A DNA stretch of 64,000 nucleotides from Frigoribacterium sp. PhB24 (lineage in GTDB: Bacteria; Actinomycetota; Actinomycetes; Actinomycetales; Microbacteriaceae), in the NCBI RefSeq assembly GCF_003755185.1, contig NZ_RKIC01000012.1:305820-369819 (forward strand). The letters run 5' to 3'. Position numbers and translations under genes: made by a program. How positions within the stretch are numbered: position 1 is the first letter of the stretch; each line of letters opens with the position of its first letter. The notes under the pieces were generated by a model that worked only from the letters and a program-made list of their open reading frames with translations, was not told the origin of the DNA and did no database searches. Below are positions 1 to 8,693 of the stretch, in pieces.

Positions 1-2666
1 TCGCGCCGCTGGTCGACGTCCATGACGGTGGCGGAACGGGGGGACTCCCGGCCCGATCGCGACTGCTCGACGTGCTGCAGCTCGAACCGCCCACCCCGGA
101 GGCCGTGCTCGATCGGTGGGCTCGCACGGGCGCAACGACCGAGGTCGTCATCGGGGAAAGCCTCGACGGCCCGTTCTCGTTCGACCTCCGCCGGGACGGC
201 CCGCACGGCCTCGTGGCCGGAACGACCGGATCGGGCAAATCGGAGCTGCTGCAGAGCATGGTCGCATCGCTCGCGGCCGCCAACACCCCCGAATCGATGA
301 CGTTCGTCCTCGTCGACTACAAGGGCGGTGCCGCGTTCCGGGACTTCGCGCCGCTGCCCCACACGGTCGGGATGGTCACCGACCTCGACACCCACCTGGT
401 CGAACGGGCGCTGCGTTCGCTCGGGGCCGAGTTGCGCCGCCGCGAGCACCTCCTCGCCGCCGTCGGGGCCAAGGACCTCGAGGACTACGTCGACGGTGCG
501 GGCGGTGACGCTGCGAGGCCGCCGCTGCCGCGCCTCCTGATCGTCATCGACGAGTTCGCGAGCATGGTCCGTGAGCTGCCGGACTTCGTGACCGGTCTCG
601 TCGACATCGCCCAGCGCGGGCGTTCTCTCGGAATCCACCTCGTGCTCGCGACGCAGCGACCGACGGGGGTCGTCACCGGCGACATCCGGGCGAACACGAA
701 CCTGAGGATCGCCCTGCGCGTGACCGACGCGGGCGAGAGCAGTGACGTGATCGACGCCGGTGACGCGGCCGGCATCTCCAAGTCGACACCGGGCCGCGCC
801 TTCGTCCGGCTGGGTGCCAGCGCGCTCGTGCCGTTCCAGGCCGGCCGTGTCGGTGGTCGGCGAGCGGGTGTGGTGGCCGCGGTCGTGCCTGAGGTCTGGT
901 CGAGCCCCCTCGAGTGGAGCGACCTCGGACGGGCCGCCGCCGCACCCCCGCCACGGGCATCGGCCGATCGAGCCGGCCGCACCGACCTGGTCGAGCTCGT
1001 CGGCGCCCTCACCGAGGCCAGCACCCGACTCGGAATCTCGCCGCCACACCGTCCCTGGCTCGATGCGCTGCCCGAGCAGATCGTGCTCGACGACGACGTC
1101 GCTCCGACGGGTCACGATCGAGGCCGGTGCGCGGTCGGCGACCTGCCCGTCGTGCCGTTCGGACGACAGGACTTCCCGGCTGAACAGCGTCAGGCAGCGG
1201 CCGCACTCGACCTCCAGACCCTCGGCCATCTCTTCGTGGTCGGAGCCCCGCGCAGCGGACGTTCGCAGGCGTTGCGCACGATCGCCGCGGCGCTCGCCGA
1301 CCGTACGAGTTGCGGGGACGTCCACCTCTTCGGCATCGACTGCGGCAGCGGTGCCCTGCTGCCGCTCGAGAGCCTTCCGCATGTCGGAGCCGTCGTCCAA
1401 CGGACCCAGCACGACCGGGTCCGACGCCTGCTGGCGAAGCTCGTGGACGAGACCCACCGGCGGCAGCAGATGCTCGCCGCCACCGGCCATGCGAGCGTCG
1501 TCGAACAGCGTCGCGCCGTGCCCGAGGCCGAACGGCTGCCTCATCTGCTCGTCATGATCGACCGGTGGGAAGGCTTTACGGGCAGCTTCGCCGAGATCGA
1601 GCACGGGAAGCTCGTCGAACAGGTGGCACTGATGCTGCGTGAGGGCGCCGCAGTCGGGGTGCACGTGATCGTCACGGGCGACCGTCAACTCGTCGCCGGC
1701 CGGCTGGCGTCGTTCGTCGACGACAAGGTGCTGCTGCGTCTGACCGACCGGGCCGACTACGCCCTGGCCGGGCTGAACCCTCGAACGCTTCCCGACACCC
1801 TGCCTCCTGGTCGCGGCTTCACGGCCGAGAGCTCGGTCGAGACGCAGATCGCCCTGATCGACGTCGACCCGTCGGGCCACGCACAGGCCGAGGCCTTGCG
1901 TCGACGAGGGGCTCGGGCGACACGCCGCGACCGAGACGTCCCCGTCGGCCGTCGACCCTTCCGTGTCGACCAGCTGGGAGGGCCGGTGTCGTTCGACGAG
2001 GCCTGGTGCCGCCGGGGCGCCGGCGACCCGGCGATCGTGTTCGCTTTGATCGGCCTCGGTGGTGATGACCTCGTGCCGATGGGTCCGGATCTCGCCGACG
2101 GCCCCGGCAGCTACGTGGTGACGGGGCCCCCGAAGAGCGGGCGCAGCACCGTCCTGACCGCGGTGGTCCGGTCGCTCACGGCCCAGGGCATCGGGGTCGT
2201 CGTCGTCACACCACGGCGCTCGCCGCTGCGGGCGCTCGACGGGGCACCCGGCGTGGTCGCGGTGATCACCACCCGGATTGTCGAGGAGGCCCATCTCGCA
2301 CCCTTCTTCGCCGGCCAGGACGGCCCGCGCGTGCTCGTCATCGACGACGGCGAGCACCTCAAGGACTGCCCTGCGGCCGACTGGCTCGCGGAGTTCGTCC
2401 GGGCGTGCCCCGACAGCGGTCGGGCGCTCGTCGTGGCCGGGACGACCGGCGAGGTGTTGGCGGGGTGGGCCGGCTGGCAGGTCGACGTGAGGAACAACCG
2501 TTGCGGCGCGGTGCTCAGCCCGCAGCTGCCCAACGAAGGCGACCAGGTGGGGCTCCGCCTGGCGAAGTCCGACCTCGCTGACCGACCGACACCCGGGTTC
2601 GCCCTCGTGGACGACGGCAGCGGCCAGGCCGTCAGGGTGCAGGTGCCGTTCGACCGGGCCGGGTGA
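1..2666 (+). CDS. Type VII secretion EccC/FtsK-SpoIIIE-type ATPase, 5'-truncated by window edge
   Basis: The reading frame is open to base 1, so the N-terminus (and any transmembrane or FHA part) lies outside the window. Three RecA-like P-loop modules are visible. Counting from the GTG at 72, the first has a full Walker A, GTTGSGKS (about residues 50-57), and a Walker B, LLIVIDEF. The second (VGAPRSGRS) and third (TGPPKSGRS) have Arg in place of the Walker A lysine. This one-active, two-degenerate layout is known from EccC/EssC motors, where the later domains bind substrate rather than hydrolyse ATP. The frame upstream of 72 still reads like family sequence (LPARSRLLDVLQL), so 72 is not the true start. 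No WXG100 substrate gene lies in the visible part. A DNA-translocating FtsK is less likely because three tandem domains are present. Confidence 0.85.
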   Translation, partial: APLVDVHDGGGTGGLPARSRLLDVLQLEPPTPEAVLDRWARTGATTEVVIGESLDGPFSFDLRRDGPHGLVAGTTGSGKSELLQSMVASLAAANTPESMTFVLVDYKGGAAFRDFAPLPHTVGMVTDLDTHLVERALRSLGAELRRREHLLAAVGAKDLEDYVDGAGGDAARPPLPRLLIVIDEFASMVRELPDFVTGLVDIAQRGRSLGIHLVLATQRPTGVVTGDIRANTNLRIALRVTDAGESSDVIDAGDAAGISKSTPGRAFVRLGASALVPFQAGRVGGRRAGVVAAVVPEVWSSPLEWSDLGRAAAAPPPRASADRAGRTDLVELVGALTEASTRLGISPPHRPWLDALPEQIVLDDDVAPTGHDRGRCAVGDLPVVPFGRQDFPAEQRQAAAALDLQTLGHLFVVGAPRSGRSQALRTIAAALADRTSCGDVHLFGIDCGSGALLPLESLPHVGAVVQRTQHDRVRRLLAKLVDETHRRQQMLAATGHASVVEQRRAVPEAERLPHLLVMIDRWEGFTGSFAEIEHGKLVEQVALMLREGAAVGVHVIVTGDRQLVAGRLASFVDDKVLLRLTDRADYALAGLNPRTLPDTLPPGRGFTAESSVETQIALIDVDPSGHAQAEALRRRGARATRRDRDVPVGRRPFRVDQLGGPVSFDEAWCRRGAGDPAIVFALIGLGGDDLVPMGPDLADGPGSYVVTGPPKSGRSTVLTAVVRSLTAQGIGVVVVTPRRSPLRALDGAPGVVAVITTRIVEEAHLAPFFAGQDGPRVLVIDDGEHLKDCPAADWLAEFVRACPDSGRALVVAGTTGEVLAGWAGWQVDVRNNRCGAVLSPQLPNEGDQVGLRLAKSDLADRPTPGFALVDDGSGQAVRVQVPFDRAG

Positions 2667-2672
2667 GCCAGG

Positions 2673-2693
2673 CCCCGGCACCCGCACCCGGGG
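2673..2693. terminator. Short hairpin between convergent genes
   Basis: CCCCGG and CCGGGG flank a 9-base loop in the 32-base gap between the ATPase stop and the stop of the convergent adhesin gene. There is no U-tract, as is common in high-GC actinobacteria, so this is only a candidate bidirectional terminator. Confidence 0.4.
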
Positions 2694-2698
2694 ACTCA

Positions 2699-4636
2699 TC
2701 AGGCGTCGCCCAACCCGACGGGTGACAGCGCCTCCGTCTCGACGGCGACGGGGACCTCGTCGGAGCTCTCGGTGAGGCGACGCCTCCGGACGTGGAGGGC
2801 ACCCGCCGCGGCCAGTAGCACGAAGCCTGTCCCGACGATGCCGAGGGCGACGAGCAACACGCGGTCTCCACCATCCGAACCGGTGAAGGCCAGCCTCACC
2901 GGGGGAGCGGGGGCCTCAGTCGCTGCAGGCTGACGCACCGTCGTCATCTCGCTACGGTGGACGGTCGTGTCGGCGAAAGCCGGGACGATGCGGCTGCCGT
3001 CCTCGTCGGCCGCCGACCCCGGGGACGAGAAGACGAAGACGTACGTGCCGGGCTGCTCGAGGGTGACGCACGGCGTCGTGTACGTGCCGTCCTCGCCGAC
3101 GGTCACCGTCTCGCGGGCGACGACGAGGCCCGGGTCGAGGCGGTCGATCGGACCGAGGTCCCTTCCCACGGCTGGGGCCTCGGCGTACGGTCCGACGAGT
3201 ACGGACTCGACGTCGACCCCGCCGGGAACGTCGGGGTGCAGGTCGACGACGGTGAGCTCGTCGCTGACGCAGGCACCCGGGCCGACCTCCGCGTCGGACG
3301 CGACGGTCGAGATCTTCGGCGCCCAGGGAGCGAAGGTCGTCTCGGTCGCCGTGCCGAAGGGCGAGCGCCACGGCCGAACCCGCTCACGTCCTGCCTCGAC
3401 CGGGGTGTCCGCCGGGTCGATCGTCTCGACCCAGGTGTAGTAGCCGCCACCGGGCAGCTCGCAGCCCGGGGTCGAATGCGTACCCGGGCCGTCGAGCACC
3501 TCGAGGGTGACCTCGCAGACCAGCGGGGCGTCTGCGGGCCACTCAGAATCCTCGACCACGGGAGCGAGGAACGGCCCCAGCAGACGGCTGCGCACCGTGA
3601 CCGGCACGGGACGCCAGCTGCCGGAGTCGTCGTATCGCCCCCACTCGGACAGGAGCCCGTCACCGGGTGCGACGTCGAGGGTCACCTGGTCGGTGACGAC
3701 CGTGCCGGTCTCGGCCACGGTGTCGCTGGTGACCGTCGACACCGTCGGCTGGAAGGGCAGGGGTGACAGCTGCTCGATGCTGGCCGACTCGGACGCAGAT
3801 GCCGCGACCCCGCCCGAGAACAGGATCATCTGCGACCCCGCAGGGCTGTTCCCCACCGTGGTCACTCGGCCGTACGGCAGGCCGACGAACTCGACCGAGG
3901 CGGTCACCGTCAACCGCGCGGCATCGCCGGTGGCGACGACGGGGACGCTGGCTCCGTTGTGCACGGACGCCGTGGTCGAGCCGTCCGCGAACACGGCTCC
4001 GTCCAGGGTGACCGTGCCGGCATGGGTGGGCTCGAGGGTCGTCGGTCCACCCGTCACCCGGTCGACCGTGAGGTCGGGGCGGATCATGCCCGTTCCGTCG
4101 GCCGAGAGCTCGACCGTCACCGACCCCACGACCGACTTCGACGCGGCCGACGACGCCTCGGCGAGCATCTGGTTCGCCCGCTCGAGCACGACCGGCCAGT
4201 GTTCGTTCGCCCGTCCGGCGTAGTACCGCTGGGTGTGGCCGTTGAGCCCGGTGATGGTCCAGACGGCGAGTTGTCCTGCGGCGGCCGTGTCGGGGTCGGT
4301 CGTGCCACCCCACGTGCGGGCGATGTACGCGAGACGCGCGTGGTCGTCGGTCGAGACGCCGATGACGTCGCCACCCGTGGTCGTGTCGTAATGCTTGCCG
4401 ACGGGTGAGGTCTTGCCGGCTTCGAGGCAGAACGCCTGGGTGCCGTCGTCGAGTCGATAGGTGCCGAGCCATGAGACGCCGTCGCCGCGCCAGAGGTGGC
4501 CCGGGCCGAGTCCCGTACCGGTCACGGCGGCGGCCGGGGCCTGGCCGAGCAGGCCGACGGCGACGGAGAACACGAGGGCGAGCGCGAGCGTGAGGCGTCG
4601 CCTGGGGGGTCTGAGGGCGTTGGTCGGTGATGTCAT
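2699..4636 (-). CDS. Secreted thioester-domain adhesin with LAFTG wall-sorting signal
   Basis: A 645-residue exported protein. Residues 1-38 form a twin-basic signal peptide (PPRRR, a hydrophobic core, then APAAA). The N-terminal part resembles the TQXA/thioester domain: Cys70 in FCLEAG and Gln122 in GQLAVW stand where the family forms an internal Cys-Gln thioester that can bond covalently to surface targets. The middle is Thr/Val/Asp-rich and beta-like, probably a stalk of Ig-type domains. The C-terminus has LAFTG (582-586), a transmembrane segment and RRRR, i.e. a sortase signal of the LAxTG type used by actinobacterial class E sortases. The cytoplasmic tail after RRRR is long (about 24 residues) and acidic, unlike the usual very short tail. 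It probably displays a covalent adhesin on the wall. It converges with the type VII ATPase gene; no sortase gene is seen nearby. Confidence 0.75.
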   Translation of the reverse strand: MTSPTNALRPPRRRLTLALALVFSVAVGLLGQAPAAAVTGTGLGPGHLWRGDGVSWLGTYRLDDGTQAFCLEAGKTSPVGKHYDTTTGGDVIGVSTDDHARLAYIARTWGGTTDPDTAAAGQLAVWTITGLNGHTQRYYAGRANEHWPVVLERANQMLAEASSAASKSVVGSVTVELSADGTGMIRPDLTVDRVTGGPTTLEPTHAGTVTLDGAVFADGSTTASVHNGASVPVVATGDAARLTVTASVEFVGLPYGRVTTVGNSPAGSQMILFSGGVAASASESASIEQLSPLPFQPTVSTVTSDTVAETGTVVTDQVTLDVAPGDGLLSEWGRYDDSGSWRPVPVTVRSRLLGPFLAPVVEDSEWPADAPLVCEVTLEVLDGPGTHSTPGCELPGGGYYTWVETIDPADTPVEAGRERVRPWRSPFGTATETTFAPWAPKISTVASDAEVGPGACVSDELTVVDLHPDVPGGVDVESVLVGPYAEAPAVGRDLGPIDRLDPGLVVARETVTVGEDGTYTTPCVTLEQPGTYVFVFSSPGSAADEDGSRIVPAFADTTVHRSEMTTVRQPAATEAPAPPVRLAFTGSDGGDRVLLVALGIVGTGFVLLAAAGALHVRRRRLTESSDEVPVAVETEALSPVGLGDA

Positions 4637-4667
4637 GCACCGACGATCGGTCAGCGACCCCGGCTGG

Positions 4668-4824
4668 CGAGGCCGGCACCGCGCCTCCTGTGCACTGTTC
4701 TCGACGTCGCTCGCCGGGGGAGGAGCCGTGACGCGACGACGCCCCCGCCGCGAGGTGCGGCGGGGGCGTCGTCAGGCGGTGGTGATCTCAGGTCACTCGG
4801 TCTCGTCGAGGTCGATCTCGTCGC
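4668..4824. repeat. 157-bp direct repeat, copy 1
   Basis: Identical to 5434-5590 at 156 of 157 positions (4776 is G, 5542 is A). This copy carries the terminator hairpin and the last few codons (complement of the DLDETE tail) of the small acidic gene found intact next to copy 2, so it is a displaced 3' end with terminator. Copies 1 and 2 enclose a 609-bp islet. Confidence 0.95.
4736..4772. terminator. Strong GC hairpin (terminator copy 1)
   Basis: A perfect 16-bp stem (ACGACGCCCCCGCCGC and its complement) closes a 5-base loop, GAGGT. It lies downstream of the small islet genes on the minus strand and upstream of the adhesin start. An identical hairpin in repeat copy 2 follows the small acidic protein gene. 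Confidence 0.75.
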
Positions 4825-4882
4825 GTTCTGGTGCCGGTGGCGGGTGAGTGAACCGCGCCGTGAGGATGGCGCCGACCTCGAC

Positions 4883-5086
4883 TCACCCCGCTCCGTCTTT
4901 CTTGTCCTCCTTTTCTGCTGCCCTCCTGTCCGGGCCCCAGGCACCCGCGACGACGCAGACCAGGGCTGCGGTGATGGCGATTCCGATGCTCGACGAGCCG
5001 CCAGGGCGGATCGCAGCCGCGATCGTCTGAAGAATCGCGACCGCTGCGACGATCGTCAGAAAGATCTGCAGCTCGAGGCGACTCAT
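4883..5086 (-). CDS. Small membrane protein (67 aa) of the repeat-flanked islet
   Basis: The predicted protein has two hydrophobic helices, at about residues 7-26 and 33-50, and a charged hydrophilic tail (RRAAEKEDKKDGAG). The ATG overlaps the stop of the upstream 76-aa gene by ATGA, so the two are probably translated together. I do not recognise the family. The base composition around it is clearly less GC-rich than the flanking genes, which with the bracketing 157-bp repeats suggests an acquired islet. A holin-like or immunity-like role is possible but unsupported. Confidence 0.55.
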   Translation of the reverse strand: MSRLELQIFLTIVAAVAILQTIAAAIRPGGSSSIGIAITAALVCVVAGAWGPDRRAAEKEDKKDGAG

Positions 5087-5313
5087 CGACGGATCATCGA
5101 GTAGAACTTGTTCTCGAAACCCGTCATGAAGACCGGCCCGCCGACTGCGCCGCAAGCGGTCAAGGCGAGAGAGCGTACTTGCCACGTGACCCGCTGATAT
5201 TCGGCGTTCCGGAGTCCCGCGTGATACGAGCGTTCGCCGGCAGCTTGACCCATGCCGTAGTAGGACCCGCCAATGGTCAAGCCTGTCGTCGCGATTCTCT
5301 TGTGTGCAGACAT
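5083..5313 (-). CDS. Small Gly/Ala/Tyr-rich protein (76 aa) of the islet
   Basis: The start ATG at 5313 follows AAGGAAC at a 10-base distance. The frame stays open further upstream, but that part looks non-coding. The N-terminal third is rich in small residues and tyrosine (TTGLTIGGSYYGMGQAAG), and the C-terminal half contains an Ala/Gly/Val-rich stretch (SLALTACGAVGGPVF). It overlaps the following 67-aa membrane protein by four bases. Unknown family. A small Gly-rich peptide coupled to a small membrane protein recalls bacteriocin/immunity or toxin/antitoxin pairs, but no motif proves this. Confidence 0.5.
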   Translation of the reverse strand: MSAHKRIATTGLTIGGSYYGMGQAAGERSYHAGLRNAEYQRVTWQVRSLALTACGAVGGPVFMTGFENKFYSMIRR

Positions 5314-5433
5314 GAACTTCTTCGTTCCTTCCGAGTGGATCGTCCCGCCAGTCGAGACGTGTACCGAAGCGTGACATGTCAGATTGCTGATGGTCAAGAC
5401 CGTCCGCCGACGATCGGGCCGCCACTCGGCCGC

Positions 5434-5590
5434 CGAGGCCGGCACCGCGCCTCCTGTGCACTGTTCTCGACGTCGCTCGCCGGGGGAGGAGCCGTGACGC
5501 GACGACGCCCCCGCCGCGAGGTGCGGCGGGGGCGTCGTCAGACGGTGGTGATCTCAGGTCACTCGGTCTCGTCGAGGTCGATCTCGTCGC
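5434..5590. repeat. 157-bp direct repeat, copy 2
   Basis: Second copy of the repeat at 4668-4824. It begins outside the small acidic gene at 5559-5792, covers its terminator and ends inside its last codons, so this is the native location and copy 1 is the duplicate. Confidence 0.95.
5502..5538 (-). terminator. Strong GC hairpin (terminator copy 2)
   Basis: The same 16-bp stem and GAGGT loop as at 4736-4772. It starts 20 bases past the stop of the 77-aa acidic protein and is probably its transcription terminator. Confidence 0.8.
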
Positions 5591-5792
5591 CCTCGAGGTC
5601 GTTCGAGGCGTACTCGGGCGAACCCTCGCGTGGCGCGCCACCGGTCGGGCCGTCGTTGCCCTCGCCGACGCCGGGGAAGACCGTCTCGCCGGCGACCGCG
5701 TCGTTGGTCGCGATCTGCTCGGACTCGGCGAACTCGTCGGCCTGGTCGTAGGGCTGGTCGCCCGATGCTGCGGGGGTGTTCGTGTCGCTCAT
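5559..5792 (-). CDS. Small acidic hypothetical protein (77 aa)
   Basis: A strongly acidic, Gly/Ala/Asp-rich protein without hydrophobic segments, probably disordered. A good ribosome site (GAGAGGAC) precedes the ATG. Short acidic proteins of this style are common in Microbacteriaceae and have no assigned function. Its last codons and terminator are duplicated at 4668-4824. Confidence 0.7.
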   Translation of the reverse strand: MSDTNTPAASGDQPYDQADEFAESEQIATNDAVAGETVFPGVGEGNDGPTGGAPREGSPEYASNDLEGDEIDLDETE

Positions 5793-5835
5793 GGTGCGTC
5801 CTCTCGAGAGTGGTGCGGGGTGGTGGGGGCGCGGC

Positions 5836-6246
5836 TCAGGCCAGGCCGAGCTGCTGCTTGAGGCCGGCCTCGTCGGTGGCGCCCCAGCGCTCGACGAGCA
5901 GGCCGTCGTCGTCGAAGCGGCCGACCTGGATGCCGCGCACGGTTAACGACTTGCCCGTGGGCTCGGCGCCCTGGAACGTGCCGGTGTGCGTGCCCGAGAT
6001 CGTGAAGACCGCGGTGACGTTCTCGTCGTCGGCGACGAGCGTCTCGACCTGCAGGTCGGCGTCGGGGAAGGCCGCGAAGAACTCGGTCCAGAAGGCTTGG
6101 ATGCCGGCGAGGCCGGCGGGTGCGTCGGGGGCCGGATCGTGGTCGACGACGTCGGCGTGGAAACCCTCGCCCAGACGGTCGATCTCACGGGCGGTCAGGA
6201 TCTCACCGATGCGTTGCTGCGTGGCGACGTTCTTCTCTTTCGACAT
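5836..6246 (-). CDS. SnoaL-like ester cyclase / NTF2-like protein (136 aa)
   Basis: A single NTF2-like domain. Sequence such as [26 protein letters not shown] (read in two parts), [18 protein letters not shown] and [20 protein letters not shown] follows the SnoaL/ester-cyclase pattern of a small cone-shaped pocket enzyme or binder. GGAGAC precedes the ATG. The substrate cannot be told. Such orphan SnoaL proteins are often stress-linked rather than polyketide enzymes, and no biosynthetic cluster surrounds it. Confidence 0.75.
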   Translation of the reverse strand: MSKEKNVATQQRIGEILTAREIDRLGEGFHADVVDHDPAPDAPAGLAGIQAFWTEFFAAFPDADLQVETLVADDENVTAVFTISGTHTGTFQGAEPTGKSLTVRGIQVGRFDDDGLLVERWGATDEAGLKQQLGLA

Positions 6247-6457
6247 GCGTGTCTCCGTTTCTCGTTCTGTCGGGGTGTCTCTCGTCTACTCCCCAGCCGC
6301 GTACCTGCCGCCGATGCTCACAGCAGACGCGACGCTCGGCGTACCCCTCGGGTCGCCCGCTAGGCTGACCGCTGGCCCATTGTCTTCATGTCGAGATGGC
6401 TCGATGTCGAGACGGATCATGGTGAGACGACGCAGCGATGCGGATTGGAAGAACAGC

Positions 6458-7621
6458 GTGGATCTTTTCGAGTACCAGGCCAGAGACCTGTTCGAGCAGT
6501 ACGGCGTGCCCGTACTGCCGGGCATCGTGGCCGACACCCCCGAGGAGGCGCGAGCAGCGTCCGAGAAGCTGGGTGGCGTCACCGTCGTCAAGGCCCAGGT
6601 CAAGGTCGGTGGCCGCGGGAAGGCCGGCGGCGTCAAGGTGGCGAAGACCCCGGACGACGCCGAGGCCGCGGCGAAGGACATCCTCGGTCTCGACATCAAG
6701 GGTCACGTCGTCAAGCGCGTCATGATCGCCGGCGGCGCCCAGATCGCTCAGGAGTTCTACTTCTCGGTGCTGCTCGACCGCGCCAACCGCTCGTACCTCT
6801 CGCTCTGCAGCGTCGAGGGCGGAATGGAGATCGAACAGCTCGCCGTCGAGAAGCCCGACGCCCTGGCTCGCATCGAGGTCGACCCCCGCGCGGGCATCGA
6901 CCTGGCGAAGGCCACCGAGATCGCGAAGGCCGGCGGATTCCCCGACGAGCTGATCGAGAAGGTCGCTCCCGTGCTGGTCAAGCTCTACGCCGTCTACGAG
7001 GGCGAGGACGCGACGCTCGTCGAGGTCAACCCTCTCGTGCTGACCGAGCAGGGCGACATCGTCGCCCTCGACGGCAAGGTCTCGATCGACGAGAACGCCG
7101 AGTTCCGCCACCCGGGCCACGCCGAGCTCGAGGACGCCGACGCGGCCGACCCGCTCGAGGCGAAGGCCAAGGCGGCCGGTCTCAACTACGTGAAGCTCGA
7201 CGGCGAGGTCGGCATCATCGGCAACGGCGCAGGGCTCGTCATGTCGACGCTCGACGTCGTCGCCTACGCCGGCGAGGCCCACGGCGGCGTGAAGCCCGCG
7301 AACTTCCTCGACATCGGCGGCGGAGCGAGCGCCGAGGTCATGGCGGCCGGGCTCGACGTGATCCTGGGCGACGCCCAGGTCAAGAGCGTGTTCGTCAACG
7401 TCTTCGGCGGCATCACCGCGTGCGACGCGGTCGCCAACGGCATCGTCGCCGCCTTGGGCATCCTCGGCGACGCGGCCACCAAGCCGCTCGTCGTGCGACT
7501 CGACGGCAACAACGTCGACGAGGGTCGGCGCATCCTGGCGGAGGCGGCGCACCCGCTGGTCACCGTCGTCGCGACCATGGACGAGGCTGCCGACAAGGCC
7601 GCCGAGCTGGCTTCGAAGTAA
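6458..7621 (+). CDS. sucC: Succinate-CoA ligase, beta subunit
   Basis: The ATP-grasp subunit of the TCA-cycle enzyme converting succinyl-CoA plus ADP and phosphate to succinate, CoA and ATP. The family N-terminus [21 protein letters not shown] fixes the GTG at 6458; the frame remains open far upstream, but that part is not coding. GGAAG lies 8 bases before the GTG. At 387 residues it matches the usual length. Typical motifs include [18 protein letters not shown] for nucleotide binding and, in the C-terminal CoA-ligase domain, NFLDIGGGA and FVNVFGGIT. It is cotranscribed with sucD after 15 bases. A TAGGCT -10 box at 6361-6366 would give an ~85-nt leader. Confidence 0.97.
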   Translation: MDLFEYQARDLFEQYGVPVLPGIVADTPEEARAASEKLGGVTVVKAQVKVGGRGKAGGVKVAKTPDDAEAAAKDILGLDIKGHVVKRVMIAGGAQIAQEFYFSVLLDRANRSYLSLCSVEGGMEIEQLAVEKPDALARIEVDPRAGIDLAKATEIAKAGGFPDELIEKVAPVLVKLYAVYEGEDATLVEVNPLVLTEQGDIVALDGKVSIDENAEFRHPGHAELEDADAADPLEAKAKAAGLNYVKLDGEVGIIGNGAGLVMSTLDVVAYAGEAHGGVKPANFLDIGGGASAEVMAAGLDVILGDAQVKSVFVNVFGGITACDAVANGIVAALGILGDAATKPLVVRLDGNNVDEGRRILAEAAHPLVTVVATMDEAADKAAELASK

Positions 7622-7636
7622 GGACTGCACAGAACA

Positions 7637-8524
7637 ATGTCGATCTTCCTCAACAAGGACAGCAAGGTCATCGTCCAGGGCATCACCGGCGGCGAGGGCA
7701 CCAAGCACACCGCCCTCATGCTCAAGGCCGGCACGCAGGTCGTGGGCGGCGTCAACGCCCGCAAGGCCGGCACGACCGTCACCCACGGTGACGTCGAGCT
7801 GCCCGTCTTCGGCACCGTCACCGAGGCCGTCGCCGAGACCGGAGCCGACGTCTCGATCGTCTTCGTGCCGCCGGCCTTCGCCAAGGACGCCGTCGTCGAG
7901 GCCATCGAGGCCGAGGTGCCGCTCGTCGTCGTCATCACCGAGGGCATCCCGGTGCAAGACAGTGCCGAGTTCTGGGCCCTCGCCAAGGCCAAGGGTGGCA
8001 CGACCCGCATCATCGGCCCGAACTGCCCCGGCATCATCACGCCCGGCGAGTCGCTGGTCGGCATCACGCCCGCCTCGATCTCGGGCTCCGGCCCCATCGG
8101 GCTGGTCTCGAAGTCGGGCACCCTGACCTACCAGATGATGTTCGAGCTGCGCGACCTCGGCTTCTCGACCGCCATCGGCATCGGTGGCGACCCGGTCATC
8201 GGCACCACCCACATCGACGCCCTCGAAGCGTTCGAGGCCGACCCCGACACCAAGGCGATCGTCATGATCGGTGAGATCGGTGGCGACGCCGAAGAGCGTG
8301 CGGCCGACTACATCAAGGCGCACGTCACCAAGCCCGTCGTCGGCTACGTCGCGGGCTTCACCGCCCCCGAGGGCAAGACGATGGGCCACGCCGGCGCGAT
8401 CGTGTCCGGCTCGGCCGGCACCGCCCAGGCCAAGAAAGAGGCACTCGAGGCCGCCGGCGTCAAGGTCGGCAAGACGCCGAGCGAGACCGCGGCGCTGCTG
8501 CGCGAGGTCTACGCCTCCCTCTAG
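7637..8524 (+). CDS. sucD: Succinate-CoA ligase, alpha subunit
   Basis: A 295-residue CoA-binding subunit. A Rossmann CoA-binding region begins at [21 protein letters not shown], and [14 protein letters not shown] is the conserved domain junction. GHAGAIVSG (His251) holds the active-site histidine phosphorylated during turnover. Together with sucC it forms the TCA-cycle enzyme, and the two share an operon. Confidence 0.97.
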   Translation: MSIFLNKDSKVIVQGITGGEGTKHTALMLKAGTQVVGGVNARKAGTTVTHGDVELPVFGTVTEAVAETGADVSIVFVPPAFAKDAVVEAIEAEVPLVVVITEGIPVQDSAEFWALAKAKGGTTRIIGPNCPGIITPGESLVGITPASISGSGPIGLVSKSGTLTYQMMFELRDLGFSTAIGIGGDPVIGTTHIDALEAFEADPDTKAIVMIGEIGGDAEERAADYIKAHVTKPVVGYVAGFTAPEGKTMGHAGAIVSGSAGTAQAKKEALEAAGVKVGKTPSETAALLREVYASL

Positions 8525-8547
8525 GGGCCGACCCGCGCCTCCTCGAC

Positions 8548-8665
8548 GGGCGTGTTCGTCACGGCCGGTCGTCCTCGGACGCCCGGTCACGACGGACACG
8601 CCCGTCGTCGTCCGGGCGCGACGTCGTGGCGTCGTCGTCGCGGGCGGCGGGGCAGCAGCCCCGCC
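8548..8665 (+). terminator. Structured region after sucCD (two hairpins)
   Basis: The first hairpin pairs GGGCGTGTTCGTC (8548-8560) with GACGGACACGCCC (8591-8603), with one G-T wobble. The second pairs GGCGGGG (8646-8652) with CCCCGCC (8659-8665) around CAGCAG. Together they probably terminate the sucCD transcript. The spacer also carries the CGCGCCTCCT motif at 8534-8543. Confidence 0.6.
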
Positions 8666-8693
8666 CCCGCCGACACCGGTACAGTCGCTCGCG

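Noticed and set aside
4651..4944. Minus-strand peptide from repeat copy 1
   Set aside because: Reads through a strong terminator hairpin in an Arg/Pro-rich frame.
5630..6457. Long N-terminal extension in frame with sucC
   Set aside because: SucC homologues start at [12 protein letters not shown]; the extension crosses the antisense SnoaL-like gene.
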